From: Micropruina sp.
Lineage (GTDB): Bacteria; Actinomycetota; Actinomycetes; Propionibacteriales; Propionibacteriaceae
Direction of reading: 5' to 3'
Assembly: GCA_016711105.1 (NCBI GenBank)
Contig: JADJTO010000012.1
Coordinates: 1 to 64,000, forward strand
Length of the DNA: 64,000 bases
Part shown: positions 9,361 through 19,843 of the stretch, piece after piece
Position numbering within the stretch: the stretch's first letter is position 1
Layout of the letters: every line of letters begins with the position of its first letter
Translations under genes and position numbers: made by a program
Notes under the pieces: generated by a model
Told to the model about the DNA's origin: nothing
What the model saw: only the letters and a program-made list of their open reading frames with translations
Database searches by the model: none

Positions 9361-10117
9361 CCGTGCAGTGCCCGCCTGACGGTCTCCCACACCTGGTGGT
9401 CGCAGGCGGCAACCAGGCTCGTCCCGGTCGTGCCCGGTGCGTAATCGCTGCCGGCGGCAGTGGCCACGCGACCACCCATTTCGACCACCATCAGGGCCCC
9501 GGGCAGGTGATCCCAGGGTGCAAGGCGCGGAAGTGCAAGAAATCGCGCTCCCCTTCAACCAGCCGCGGGTAATCGATGCCGCACGCCCCGGCCGGACGAA
9601 TCACGCGCACCGTCCGCGACACCCCGCGTTCCCGGGCGTACGTCGCCCCGATCGGAGGGTGGGTTGCAGGCCGACGGGCGGGGAGCGCTCGTCCGTTTCG
9701 GCTGACTCCGGCGCCCTGCTCGGCGACGTACAGGCGCTGATGGATCGGCTGCCAGATCCACGCCCGGACGGTCTGCGCCTCTCTGACCTCGGCAACCATG
9801 ACCGCGAAGTCGGGGCTGCCGCGGGTGAAGTTGCGGGTACCGTCCACCGGATCAATCAGCCAGGCGTGCGCGGCGCCAGCGAGGAGCGCCAACTCGCCCG
9901 GATCCTGCGAGACGCCTTCTTCACCGATGATCACCGCCGTGGGATAGGCCGCCGACAGCACCTCACGGATCGCTACTTCCGCCTCCTGATCGGCGATGGT
10001 GACGAGATCGCCGGGCGCCTTCTCGTGGATCTGGTCGCTGGTCAAGGACCTGAATCGGGGCAGGATCAGCCGATTCGCCACCTGTTCCAACAGCTCGGAG
10101 ATGGCATCGGTTCGCAC
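9357..10117 (-). CDS. Inositol monophosphatase-family phosphatase (frame broken once)
   Basis: Li-sensitive Mg-dependent phosphatase fold. Metal and substrate motifs are present: IIGEEG, WLIDPVDGTRNF and, after frame repair, LHPWDHLPGAL. The frame breaks at 9516-9518, where a CCC run in the gene should be CCCC. Adding one C gives about 253 residues, the usual family length, ending RRALHG. Histidinol-phosphatase or inositol-phosphatase activity are both possible. The stop codon (9357-9359) is formed at the TA target of the IS630 element, so the insertion occurred in the final codon of this gene. It begins 2 nt after DUF3097. Confidence 0.82.
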
Positions 10118-10119
10118 GG

Positions 10120-10956
10120 TCAGCCCTCCTCGAGGTGGTCTGCGGTGACGAAGTCGATCAGCTTCTCCACCTCGGTGAGCAGTTTGGGATCCAGATCACG
10201 CCAGGACTCCACCTTGGCCAGGATCCGGCGCCACGCCTGGGCCAGATCGGCCTGGGTGGCGTGCGGCCAGCCCAAGCTGGCGCAGATTCCCGCCTTGTAG
10301 GACTGGGTTCGCGGCACGTTCGGCCACGCCTTCAGGCCCAGGCGCTCGGGTTTCACGGCCGCCCAGATGTCGATGAACCGATGCCCGGTGACGAAGAGGT
10401 ACTCACCACCGACCTGGGCCACGATCCGGCTCTCCTTGCTGCCCGGAACCAGATGATCGACCAGGACGCCCAGGCGCCGACCGCGCTCGGGGGCGAACGT
10501 CCGCACCACGGCGGGCAGGTCGTCAATACCCTCCAGGTACTCGACGGCTACCCCGACATGGCGCAGGTCATCGCCCCAGACCTTCTCGATCAGGTCGGCG
10601 TCGTGGCGTCCTTCGACATAGATCCGGCTGGGTAGCGCAACCTTTGGGCCAGCCTTGGGCGCGACCCTCGAACCGGACGCGGTGTGGGTCGGGCCCTGCG
10701 CTGCCTGTCGTTTCGGTGGCACCAGGGCGACCGGCTTGCCGTCGTACCAAAAGCCCGGGCCGAACGGGAAACTGCGGCGCTTCCCGTGGCGATCTTCCAA
10801 CACGACCAGGCCGTTCTCCCAGCGCACGACCGCGCCGCAGAAACCCGAGGTCGGGTCCTCGACGACCAGGCCTCGCTGCACCGGCAGCTCACGGGTTTGC
10901 GGACGGTCGGCCTTCTGCCAGCCGGGGGCCAGAACGTCGCGGGAGTAGCGATCCAT
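10120..10956 (-). CDS. DUF3097 family protein
   Basis: 279 residues from the ATG at 10956 (MDRYSRDVLAPGW). A longer open frame upstream is a shadow over hemW and is rejected. The conserved 'YVEGRHDADLIEKVWGDDLR' stretch and 'GVLVDHLVPGSKE' resemble a Toprim-like fold and define the actinobacterial DUF3097 family. Its function is unknown. It starts 11 nt after the hemW stop, which fits its regular linkage to hemW and the hrcA operon in actinobacteria. Confidence 0.88.
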   Translation of the reverse strand: MDRYSRDVLAPGWQKADRPQTRELPVQRGLVVEDPTSGFCGAVVRWENGLVVLEDRHGKRRSFPFGPGFWYDGKPVALVPPKRQAAQGPTHTASGSRVAPKAGPKVALPSRIYVEGRHDADLIEKVWGDDLRHVGVAVEYLEGIDDLPAVVRTFAPERGRRLGVLVDHLVPGSKESRIVAQVGGEYLFVTGHRFIDIWAAVKPERLGLKAWPNVPRTQSYKAGICASLGWPHATQADLAQAWRRILAKVESWRDLDPKLLTEVEKLIDFVTADHLEEG

Positions 10957-10967
10957 GGGGCTGAACC

Positions 10968-12188
10968 TTAATCGAGGAGGTCGCGGGTGACGGCATCGGC
11001 GAGCAGCCGTCCGCGCACGGTGAGGGTTAGCGCGGCGGTCTCGGGGAGGTCCTGCATGAGCCCACGGTTCACGAGGTCGGCGACCCGGGACTGCTCGCTG
11101 CGCGTCAGGACCGAGCGCGGCAGGCCCTTGGCTAGGCGGAGCTCCAGGAGAACCCGCTCGAACTTTCGCAGCGGGGGTGTCAGGACTTCGCGGCCCTGGG
11201 CGGGGGTGAGACCAGCGGCCAATCGGGTGGAGTAGGCGCGCGGATGTTTCCGATTCCAGAACCGCACCCCGCCGATGTGCGAGTGTGCCCCCGGGCCGAT
11301 CCCCCACCAGTTGTGGCCCTGCCAGTAGGCCAGGTTGTGTCGGCACTCGTGGCCCGGACGCGACCAGTTGCTCAACTCGTACCAGCTCAGGCCAGCTTCG
11401 GTGAGCAGAGCGTCGGCGAGCAGGTACTTGTCGGCCATGTCGTCGTCGTCTGGTGCCGTGAGCTCGCCCCGGCGAATCCGGGTGGCCAGGCGGGTGCCCT
11501 CTTCGACGATCAAGGCGTAGGCGCTGACGTGGTCAGGGGCGCAGGCCAACGCGTCGGTCAAGCTGCGCCGCCACTGCTGCAGCGATTCCCCGGGGGTGCC
11601 GTAAATCAGGTCCAGACTGACCGACTCGAAGCCGGACGTCCGTGCCCACTCGACCACCTGCGGGATCCGGCCGGGTCGGTGGCCTCGCTGCAGGACGCTC
11701 AACACGCTGGTGACGGAGGATTGCATGCCGAAGGAGATCCGGTTGATCCCGCCCTCACGCAACGCGTGCAGCGACTCGGGCGTCACCGATTCGGGGTTGG
11801 CCTCGGTGGTCACCTCGGCGTCGTCGGTGAGTCCGAACCGGCCGCGAATGAGATCGAGAATGCCGATCAGTTCGGACGGCTTCAGCAGGGTCGGGGTGCC
11901 GCCGCCGAAGAAGACTGTGCTGATTGGCGGGTGATCCCTCCCCAGGACGCGGGCTGCCAGGTCGACTTCGGCGGCGACGGCGTCCAGGTAGGCCTGACGG
12001 CTAGTCCCCGGTTCCGAGCCAAGTTCAGCCGAGGTGTAGGTGTTGAAGTCGCAGTAGCCGCACCGGGTGAGGCAGAACGGCACGTGGACGTACATCCCCA
12101 ACGGGCTGCTGGCCACGGACTCCAGAGCTTCGTACGGCAGCGCGCCATCGTCCGGCACCGCCTCACCCTCTGGCAACGCCGAGGGCAT
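10968..12188 (-). CDS. hemW: Radical SAM heme chaperone HemW
   Basis: 406 residues. The radical-SAM cluster motif is C39-x3-C43-x2-C46 (CLTRCGYC), followed by FFGGGTPTLL and the HemN/HemW C-terminal domain. The CxxxCxYC motif without the extra residues of coproporphyrinogen dehydrogenase favours HemW, which inserts heme into client proteins. It should be co-transcribed with DUF3097 below it. The usual upstream neighbour lepA is 10 kb away because the exopolysaccharide locus lies between them. Confidence 0.9.
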   Translation of the reverse strand: MPSALPEGEAVPDDGALPYEALESVASSPLGMYVHVPFCLTRCGYCDFNTYTSAELGSEPGTSRQAYLDAVAAEVDLAARVLGRDHPPISTVFFGGGTPTLLKPSELIGILDLIRGRFGLTDDAEVTTEANPESVTPESLHALREGGINRISFGMQSSVTSVLSVLQRGHRPGRIPQVVEWARTSGFESVSLDLIYGTPGESLQQWRRSLTDALACAPDHVSAYALIVEEGTRLATRIRRGELTAPDDDDMADKYLLADALLTEAGLSWYELSNWSRPGHECRHNLAYWQGHNWWGIGPGAHSHIGGVRFWNRKHPRAYSTRLAAGLTPAQGREVLTPPLRKFERVLLELRLAKGLPRSVLTRSEQSRVADLVNRGLMQDLPETAALTLTVRGRLLADAVTRDLLD

Positions 12189-12311
12189 CAGACTGCCCTG
12201 CAGTCGGACGACGGACCCGACTGGACGCTGCGGAAGTGATGTTTAGGCATGGCACACCGTAACCCGCAACGCCGACTCGGGGACGCGCGCTCGGGTGCTC
12301 CGCCCTGCCGG

Positions 12312-13853
12312 TCAGCCAGGGCGGCTCCTGGGGGCTCGCCTCTCCCCATCGACGCCCACACGATGCCTGGCAAGGCCCTGCGGCTCACCGCTCAGCGACG
12401 GCTTGCGCGACGTCCGGAACAAGGGTCTCGGCGGGCGAGATCGGGGTTCCCTGGGGCCGGTGCGCGTCACCTTTCCATCCACCAGCATCGAAGGCCGCTG
12501 GTCGTCCGGGTGATAGTAGGAGTGGTGGGAGTAATGCCCTGCATCCTTTGCTCGAAGCTTGTTCAGGACGACCCCAAAGACGTGGCCACCCACCGAATCG
12601 AGCGTGTCCACAGCGCCGGCGAGTTGTGCAGCCAACACAGCGCCACTCCCAACCACCACCAATGCGCCACCCGCAATCGTGGTGAGGACGGCCGCGTCGG
12701 TCACGGGCAACAACGGGGGTGAGTCGAAGACCACCACGTCATAGCGATCGGTCGCCTCGCCAAGCAGCCGCTTCATGTCTTCCGAGCCGAGGAGTTCCGA
12801 AGGGTTCGGGGGAATCTGGCCAGCAGTTAAGACGTGCAGATTCCCGTTCCCCAAGGGTTGGACGACATCCTTCAGTTGGGCATGACCGATGATGACCGTG
12901 GTCAGGCCGACGGCCCCCTCCAGATTGAGATAGCTCGCGACCCTCGGACGCCTCAGGTCAGCGTCTATCAAGAGCACTGACTTACCCGCCTCGGCCAGCA
13001 TGATAGCGATGTTGATCGCGGTCGTGCTCTTTCCTTCCCCCTCAACAGACGAGGTGATGACGAGCGATTTTCCGCGGCCGTCCAGCCCAAGGAACTGGAG
13101 ATTTGTCCGCAGTCGCCGGTAGTTCTCGGCGCGTAGTGAATGCGGGCCAGCTTGAAGCATCAGGGGGTTCTTTTCGGCCCCCTCGTCGAAGGAAATGCTG
13201 CCGATGACCGCGCTGTCGGTCACCTCGGCAATGTCGCCCTCGGTGAGCACACGGGTGTCCAAGCTGTTCCGCAGGAGGGACTGCCCGACCCCCACGAAGA
13301 CGCCGAGCATGCCAAGCAGTGCCACGTTTTGCAGCACCTTTGGCGTTGTCCACTCGCCTGGCACACTCGCCGGAGAGATCACCGTGGCCTGCACGGACTT
13401 GGCTCCGCCCAGACCGGAGGGCGACAACTCCTCGACAATGGCGGTCGTCTGCCTGGCAATCTCATTGGCCACCGTCGCAGTGCGCGTCGGATCGGTGCCA
13501 ACAACCGAAATCTCGATGATCGCCGTGTTGATCGGGACCGTGGCAGTGACGTCCTGCGCCAGGGCGTGAGCCGTGACGCCCAGCGCCAAGCGATCAATCA
13601 CGGGTTGCAGCACGATCGAGGTCAGAACGACCCTGGCGTACGAGCGCACTTGGTTCTCCGCGTAGGTAGAGCCCTGGTTGAGTTCGCCTGCCGTGCCGCC
13701 ACTCTGAACCGTCAGAAACACCGACGCTCTCGCTGTGTACGTCGGCGGGGTGGCCACGGAGAGCAGGGCCCCTGCGGCGAAGCCGCTCAACGTGAGGATC
13801 AAGGCACTTCGCCAATATTTGCGTAATGCTTTCAGGTAGCCGGAGAGTTCCAT
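12312..13853 (-). CDS. Polysaccharide co-polymerase / BY-kinase (Wzz-Wzc type)
   Basis: An N-terminal Wzz domain has one TM near residues 17-36 and a second near 176-195. A cytoplasmic tyrosine kinase follows, with Walker A (VEGEGKSTT, about 270-278) and Walker A' (VLLIDADLRRP, about 293-303). A Tyr-rich tail (HYSHHSYYHPDD) is the likely autophosphorylation cluster. Such proteins set chain length of Wzy-made polysaccharides. The last ~25 codons are probably misread. A CCCC run (GGGG at 12453-12456) one base short shifts the frame. Repair gives a C-terminus ...SPAETLVPDVAQAVAER with stop at 12385 and 489 residues. Last gene of the operon; its start overlaps the polymerase gene by 22 nt. Confidence 0.9.
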   Translation of the reverse strand: MELSGYLKALRKYWRSALILTLSGFAAGALLSVATPPTYTARASVFLTVQSGGTAGELNQGSTYAENQVRSYARVVLTSIVLQPVIDRLALGVTAHALAQDVTATVPINTAIIEISVVGTDPTRTATVANEIARQTTAIVEELSPSGLGGAKSVQATVISPASVPGEWTTPKVLQNVALLGMLGVFVGVGQSLLRNSLDTRVLTEGDIAEVTDSAVIGSISFDEGAEKNPLMLQAGPHSLRAENYRRLRTNLQFLGLDGRGKSLVITSSVEGEGKSTTAINIAIMLAEAGKSVLLIDADLRRPRVASYLNLEGAVGLTTVIIGHAQLKDVVQPLGNGNLHVLTAGQIPPNPSELLGSEDMKRLLGEATDRYDVVVFDSPPLLPVTDAAVLTTIAGGALVVVGSGAVLAAQLAGAVDTLDSVGGHVFGVVLNKLRAKDAGHYSHHSYYHPDDQRPSMLVDGKVTRTGPREPRSRPPRPLFRTSRKPSLSGEPQGLARHRVGVDGERRAPRSRPG

Positions 13854-15472
13854 ACCTTCGACCTTTCCATGCGAGGCGGGACGAAATATCCCACCGAGTT
13901 GATTCCAACTGGAGCTCGTCGAGAGACTCCCCCTCCGGGTGCGTGGAGACTGCCCGCTCCCTCGAAAGGAGATGCATGTCTCTTGGCCTGTGGGTGGCTA
14001 GCTGAGGCATCAGTGACGAGCTTGATGCCGATCGCGGCCAGGCACGAAACAACCAGCGCCAAAGACACGTTCTGATAAGCGTCGCCTCGCAGTAGCGAAA
14101 AGAAGATTGGCGTCAAGAGGACCGACAACAGAGTTGCCCTCAAGGAGGACTCAGAGCGCGACAGCGAGAAGTGCGCCGCAGCCGAACCCATCAGCAATCC
14201 GGCCATAGCGACCCCAAAGTAGCCGAAGTTCGCGAACCCTTCCCGATGGCTGAAATGCTTGTCTCAATCCTATCCGGGTAATAGAAGCGCGGTAGGTAGT
14301 TGCTCGTGAACCACGCGTTCGCGCCACCAATCTTGCCGGGCATCAGTGATCCGGGGATAAACCATGAGGGAACTGTGAGATAGCTTGCCCCGAGGAGAAG
14401 TTCCAAATTGTCGGACTGATCGACTTCGTTCAACAGGATGAGGCTATCGAAAGGTCTTGTCTCAACACCCATCGTCAGTCTGTCCAAGAGAACCCCCACC
14501 GGGTCCCGTTGCAAGAGCGTGACCGATTGGCCTGAGTCGTAGGCGTTGTCGCGCAGAAGGATGCTCATGAGCATGGACGAGACGAGCACTGCGAACCCGA
14601 TCGCGACGAGCGCGGGGCCCTTGAAGCGTCTACTGCTGGATTGATTCAGCAGTAGCAACGGGAACAAGACCCCAAGAACGAGCGGCCCGCGTCCGCCGGT
14701 GAGGAAAGCGATCACCACGAGAAGCACCGCTGCGAACCACGCATGCGAATCCCATTCAACGTCGGACGCGTGATACCGGCGCACCAACACATAGAGGCAC
14801 AGAGCAACCGCCAGTGGAATGTACCCCAACGTCAGGAAGTAGCGGCCGGCCAAGAAACTCGAGCGAAGGGATACGCCCGATAGATGATCCGACAAGCCAC
14901 CCGAGCTGGCCACTAGAAAGACCGTCACTGCACAACTCAAGGCAAGCGAGGCGTAGAGCAGAGTCCTGGCTCGCACCACCGAGAAAATCACCGATTCCGC
15001 AACAGCGATGGACTCCTTCAGCATCGCTGAGGAATGTCGAGCAAACAGCGCTATCCCTGCAAAGCCGTAGAAGAGTATTACTTGCCATAATGCAGTGGCC
15101 CCTGCCGTCACGCTTTCTCCCAGAAAGGCGCGCGTGTCGGCAAACGCGCCGGCGGTGGTCAAACCACTGATTCGGACGGTCGGGGTCGCAGCACGAAAGC
15201 AGTAGTCCAGCGAGCGCCAAGACTCCCGCGGGGGTGAGGGGATGCCCGGCCCGTCGCCACTCGTAACTCAGGAGCAACAGCATCATGGCGCCGAGCACAC
15301 CCACCAAGATCAAGAAGGACGACGGCGCGGGCGCCATCACCAGGATCGGTGCCACCACAAAGGCCAGGCACAGATAGGCCAAGCTTGCCCCGAACCACGG
15401 CGAGTGGCCGGGGCGCCGGGGGCCGAGGCTCGACGGAGCGCGTGCCCCAGCCCTGTGGTGTCGACTCACCAT
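13832..15472 (-). CDS. O-antigen/EPS polymerase (Wzy-like), frame broken twice
   Basis: Three frame segments join into one polytopic membrane protein of about 546 residues. The first (from ATG 15472) ends near LAGLLL, the second starts AATPTVRISG/TTAGAFADTRAFL, and the third begins EGFANFGYFGVAMAGLL. Breaks are near 15195 and at 14242-14244, where GGGG is read as GGG. Many hydrophobic segments, a large loop before the C-terminal helices (SLMPGKIGGANAWFTSNYL) and the location between a flippase and a Wzz identify it as the polymerase. Its start overlaps the end of the pyruvyltransferase gene by 7 nt. The two breaks cancel in length, which supports indel error. Confidence 0.75.
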
Positions 15473-16533
15473 CGCGCAGCTCCATGCCGCGCGCCTTGCG
15501 CGGACGCGGTCAGCCTTTCGTCCCGCTCACCGGTGAGGAGTTGGTCGAGGCCGACGTGCACTCGCGCAATAGCCGACTCGAGCGCGCTTCCGTCCGCCAG
15601 CTGCCAAGCACCGGAAGCTACGGCGTGCCCCTAGGTCTGGGCTCACCGGAACTTTGAACTCTTTCGCGAACGCCAGGACCTTCACCCGCGACCCGAGGGG
15701 CCCCACGGGTGTTCCGACCAGCATTCCGGAATACAGAGCGTGCATCCGCGAAGCCAGTACCACCTCGACCTCGCGGAGCTGCTGGAGCAACTGCTGCCAC
15801 GACAGCTCGGCACCAGGGTCATCGAACAAGGCCAGCAGCGCGTCAGGGATGCCGACGGCATCTCCTGGTCCGGGCGCTGGTCCATCTGGACGAAGCTGAC
15901 GCGTCCGAACCGCTCCTGAAGTGCCGAGACGGCATCAGCAGTGACCAGATCAGCGTCGCCGTGAGCGATGCAGATCACGGCACCGCGTCGACTCGCAGCG
16001 GCGTGCCCGCTGGCCGCACCGACCGCGAGCAGGCAGGCGTCCGCAGCGAGCCTGACATCACGACCGCCCAGATCCGCAGCGCGGCGAGCCGAGTCGCGAT
16101 CACGCACCCAGATCGTCCGGGACCAGGTCGCCACGCGAAGCAGCACCCTGGCCAACACCCGCGGCACCGGGTCGCAGCCAACCCCGAAGTAGGCCAGTTC
16201 CCGCCCTGCCAGGTGAGCGATCAGCGAGGTGACAGCGCAGAGTCGTGGTAGGCCTCCCCAGCCGCGCCCAACATCGTCTTGGAGCATCGTGCCTCCGCCG
16301 ATGATCACCAAGTCCGCGGAGCGCACCGCTCGCGAGAGGCCGACCACGCCGCGCACCGGCAGGCGTGCCTCCCCGGTCTTCCGGGACCCCTCTCCGAAGT
16401 CGACGGCAGCCACGGCGTGCCCGTGGGCGTGAAGGGCGGTGATCAGGGCGTCGGTCAGCAGCCCGTCACCGAGGTTGCTGGCACTCCCTGACGCAGTGGA
16501 TCGGTCAGCCGACAAGATCAGGATCTTGCCCAC
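15466..16533 (-). CDS. Polysaccharide pyruvyl transferase family protein, frame broken twice
   Basis: The N-terminus has the family motif NLGDGLLTDALI, and later VIIGGGTMLQDD and YFGVGCDP. After repair the C-terminal part reads VVLASRMHALYSGMLVGTP, the conserved CsaB-like SxRxHxxxxA region. Breaks are at 15872-15874 (CCC for CCCC in the gene) and 15628-15631 (one base too many). With both corrected the frame ends at 15466 with ...GARHGAARW, 355 residues, overlapping the polymerase start. It likely adds pyruvate ketals to the repeat unit. It overlaps the flippase gene by 29 nt. Confidence 0.8.
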
Positions 16534-17812
16534 GACGACCCTCCCTTCGAATCAAGACGAACAAACCAAGACAAAGCAGAAGCTCGCTCGCGAGAGACAC
16601 CGCAGCCATGTGGGCAGAGGTGGCCGCCAATCCGGCGAGCGTCAGTCCGAGGACGGAAAATAGCCCGACGCACGCAGTGAGCAGGAGCCTCCGGGACACG
16701 CCGCCCAGGCCCATCAAGATCGAGGCAAGCGCGTAATTGCCCGATTTCACGACCAGCGAGCCAGCCACGATCGCGAGAATGGTCGTACTCCATTCCGATA
16801 TTCCCAGCGAGGCGGCCAGCACGTCGCCGAACGCGACCACCGCCAGCGCCGCAGTCGCCCCGTAGGCACAGAAGGCCGCCCACCATCGGCTTGGCCTGCG
16901 GACGTGCGTGCGTACCCTGGGGAGCAGTTGAGTGGAGACCGACATGGGCACCACTTCTAGGGGTTGAACCACCCGGTATGCGACCGACAGCATGGCTGCC
17001 TCGGGGAGGCTCAAGTAGATGGCGGCGAGAATCACCGGCATCTGGCTGTAGCAGGCACTAGCTGCTCCAGCGGCACCAAATCGGAGGATTCGCCCCAGGA
17101 GAGGCGCGGATGAGTCAGTGGTAGCCAAACCCGAAATGACCACGCGATGGGTGACAAGGACGGCGGCCAGGCTCAAGATCGGAAGTAGCAAGAGGGGGAC
17201 GAGGCTGCCGCTCAGGTACACAGCGCCTAGGACGACCAGCTTTGCACAACCGAGCGTGAGCTCAGGCAGCGCATAGTGCCCATCCCGGCCGGCCAGGAGC
17301 ATCGGTGCTCGGGTGACCCGCAACAGGCTATCGAGGATCTGGCTTACCCCGGCCGCCAGAAGAGTCACCCAGAGCAGCGGCGAAACTGTCGCTTGACTCC
17401 GTGAGATCAGCAGCAGCATGGCCAGCAACAGCCCGCCGGCGCCCAGGCCCAGATGAGTCCTGATGGCGATCCCAAAGGCCCGCCGGGACACACCCTGGCC
17501 GCCTTGGGCGAGAATGTAGTTTGACGAGCCGGAGTCAGCGAAGATCGCAAAGGCGGTCATCGTGCCGAAGGCGATTGCCACGAAGTCGCGACTGGACGGT
17601 GGCGAGACGGCGACGGCCAGCAGCAGGAGAAGCAGTTGATTGATCCGCAAGATTCCGTTCGAGAAGGTCGGAAGGAGCATTTCCAGCCGGCGCCCAACGA
17701 GCGCCAAGGCTTGCGGGGGGCGCCTGCGGCAGAGCGGCGCAGCGACGGCTGGCAGGTGCGCACCCACTTCACTGGCCTCTACCGGGTGCGCTGCGGGCGA
17801 ATCTCGTCTCAC
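16505..17812 (-). CDS. Flippase of the MATE/MOP superfamily (Wzx-like)
   Basis: 435 residues starting with GTG at 17812 inside the GTGA overlap with the glycosyltransferase upstream. It has about 12 hydrophobic segments, conserved small residues and few charges, typical of polysaccharide biosynthesis exporters. It would flip the lipid-linked repeat unit to the outer face before polymerisation. The first ~40 residues are polar and basic, so the true start could be further in. The position between glycosyltransferases and polymerase supports the role. Confidence 0.85.
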   Translation of the reverse strand: MRRDSPAAHPVEASEVGAHLPAVAAPLCRRRPPQALALVGRRLEMLLPTFSNGILRINQLLLLLLAVAVSPPSSRDFVAIAFGTMTAFAIFADSGSSNYILAQGGQGVSRRAFGIAIRTHLGLGAGGLLLAMLLLISRSQATVSPLLWVTLLAAGVSQILDSLLRVTRAPMLLAGRDGHYALPELTLGCAKLVVLGAVYLSGSLVPLLLLPILSLAAVLVTHRVVISGLATTDSSAPLLGRILRFGAAGAASACYSQMPVILAAIYLSLPEAAMLSVAYRVVQPLEVVPMSVSTQLLPRVRTHVRRPSRWWAAFCAYGATAALAVVAFGDVLAASLGISEWSTTILAIVAGSLVVKSGNYALASILMGLGGVSRRLLLTACVGLFSVLGLTLAGLAATSAHMAAVSLASELLLCLGLFVLIRREGRRGQDPDLVG

Positions 17813-18884
17813 GAGAGCGGGCCTCTTCCGTTTCCGGGCGGGCGCGCGTCACGCAAGCCCTCGAAAACGGCCTGGGCACATTCCCGCCAGGACATCAGAC
17901 TGGCGGTTGGCCGCACCGTGTGGCCCCGGGCCAATGCCTCCGCCCACGCCTGCGGGTCGGTCGGTCGCGAAACGTAGTCTGCCCGTCGTCCACCTACCTC
18001 GCGCAGTGCTGGAATGTCGCTGGCCAGAACGGCCGTTCCACGGGCCAGCGCCTCCATCATGGGCAGCCCGAACCCCTCGAACCGACTGGGGAACACGACC
18101 ACACGCGCCGCCCGATACAGCTGATCAAGTTCCTCATCGGAGACAAACCCACGATGCTCAACGGCCGGTCCAGCACCCGAGAGGGCCTGCGCCACCTCGC
18201 CGCCGTAACGAGGACCCACGATCACGAGACGGTCGGGCATCGCGGAGCGATGCGTGCTCGTGTGTCCGAACGCCTCAATCACCGGCTGAACATTCTTGTG
18301 CGGCAGCAGTGCTCCAACGTAGAGGGCAAAGTCAGCGCCGCCCTGATCGCCCGGCGCCTCGTGAGTGGACTGGCCTTCGTGTAGCACGGGGCCGGCGACG
18401 ACTGGATGCACCGATCCGACACCAAACCATCTGCGCACGTCCAGCTTTGTTGCTTCACTGGGAGTGAAGACCACGTCGACGTTATTCACGTAGTGGCCCA
18501 TCATGGCCGCGTAGCTTGCGTAACGGCGAGATCCATAGATTCCGGGAGCCATGAGAGGCCCCAGATCATGGATGATCATGCCCTGGGTGATGTTCGGCAC
18601 GCGTACGGCTTCGGGAGCCGCGACGAGAAGCGCGTCGACTCCGCGTTGTCGGACGAGTCGCGGGATTGCGTGCGCGCGCCACGCCAGCCTGGGGACAACT
18701 CCTTGGCGGGAAAGGGAACTCCGCACGACTTGCGCGCCCCCAATCATCATCGTTGGCGCGTGCAACAACCACACTTAGCTGAAGTTCCGCTATGCCCGCC
18801 AGGGCGCGAAGACAAGTTCAGCGCAAACGAGCGGATTCCCGCCTGGCCGGGTTTCACCATCGTTGCATCGACAAGCAGCCTCAC
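17809..18884 (-). CDS. GT4 glycosyltransferase, N-terminal frame broken
   Basis: The intact C-terminal two thirds (321 residues from 18774) show the GT-B donor domain: LYVGALLPHKNV, RLVIVGP, and the E-x7-E signature FPSRFEGFGLPMMEAL. The N-terminal domain continues upstream in other frames to a GTG at 18884 (MRLLVDATMVKPGQAGIRSF), overlapping the preceding gene as GTGA. At least two indels between 18690 and 18850 break it. It would transfer a sugar from a nucleotide donor to the lipid-linked intermediate; donor and acceptor are unknown. Confidence 0.8.
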
Positions 18885-19843
18885 GCTTGGGTCCTGTCCG
18901 TAGCGGGGCGGGTCATTCGCGATATCAGCGTGGCCCCGCCGTCGGTGAGCGTCTTCTGAGCGAGGCGGGCGTAGATGCCCACGTGAACAAGCGCATCCAA
19001 CGGCCAGGACGAACCCGCATGATGCTTCCGGTAATAGATCGCCATGCTGTGATGAAAATGCCAGTTCAAGCGGGGAGACCGCCGCTTACCAGAGACGGCG
19101 CTCTTCAGGTGAAGGACGGACACCCGCCCGTCATAGCGGATCCGCCAACCCGCGTCCCAGAAGCGTTTGCACCAGTCCAGATCCTCGGCATACATCCAGT
19201 AGTCTTCGTCAAAGAGCCCTACCTCCCCAATTGCCTCGGCACGCACCAGCATGAATGCTCCATTGACCGCGTCGACATCCCCGACCTCTTCGGGGGCGAC
19301 CTCAGGGTTGGAGTACTCGGCCAGCGTTCGGCGGCGGGAGAAGAAATACTGCAGGGCCGAACGAGGCGTGGGAAAGCGGCGCTTGGCGGCCAGGTCGAGT
19401 GACCCGTCAGCCTGTTCGAGTCGACATCCGACCACCGCAACGTCGGGCCAACCGCGAAGCTGCCCCAGCAGGTGGTCGATCACACCCTCAGCGACCTTGG
19501 TGTCCGGATTCAGGACTAGGACAAAGGGTGCCGTGCATTGACGGAGCGCGATGTTGTTGGCGACCCCGAAGCCGTCATTGGAAGCCCGGCCGAGCACGGT
19601 AACCCCGTCAAAACGGGCCTTGACGGCGGAAACCGTCCCGTCAGTGGAGGCATTGTCGACCAACCAGATGCGCCACCGCTTGCGCACTGCGCCCGCTTGA
19701 TGGAGCGAGGCGATGCACGCGCTGACGAGGTCGCGGCAGTTGTAGCTGACGATCACAATGTCTAGGGGCACCGAGGACGACGTGCCCGAGAAGGCGGAGC
19801 CCTCAAGGCGTGTCCCGGTGGAACCCGTGTCAGTACGCTCCAT
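18881..19843 (-). CDS. GT2 glycosyltransferase (rhamnosyltransferase-like)
   Basis: 320 residues, an intact GT-A fold. It shows DIVIVSYNCRDLV, LVDNASTDGTV, a DxD-like LVLNPDTKV, VNGAFMLVRAEA, and the DEDYWMYAEDLDWCKR motif typical of WbbL-type rhamnosyltransferases. It acts on the inner membrane face on the undecaprenyl-linked oligosaccharide. It overlaps the initiating transferase by 14 nt and the next glycosyltransferase by 4 nt, so the three should be coupled in translation. Confidence 0.9.
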   Translation of the reverse strand: MERTDTGSTGTRLEGSAFSGTSSSVPLDIVIVSYNCRDLVSACIASLHQAGAVRKRWRIWLVDNASTDGTVSAVKARFDGVTVLGRASNDGFGVANNIALRQCTAPFVLVLNPDTKVAEGVIDHLLGQLRGWPDVAVVGCRLEQADGSLDLAAKRRFPTPRSALQYFFSRRRTLAEYSNPEVAPEEVGDVDAVNGAFMLVRAEAIGEVGLFDEDYWMYAEDLDWCKRFWDAGWRIRYDGRVSVLHLKSAVSGKRRSPRLNWHFHHSMAIYYRKHHAGSSWPLDALVHVGIYARLAQKTLTDGGATLISRMTRPATDRTQA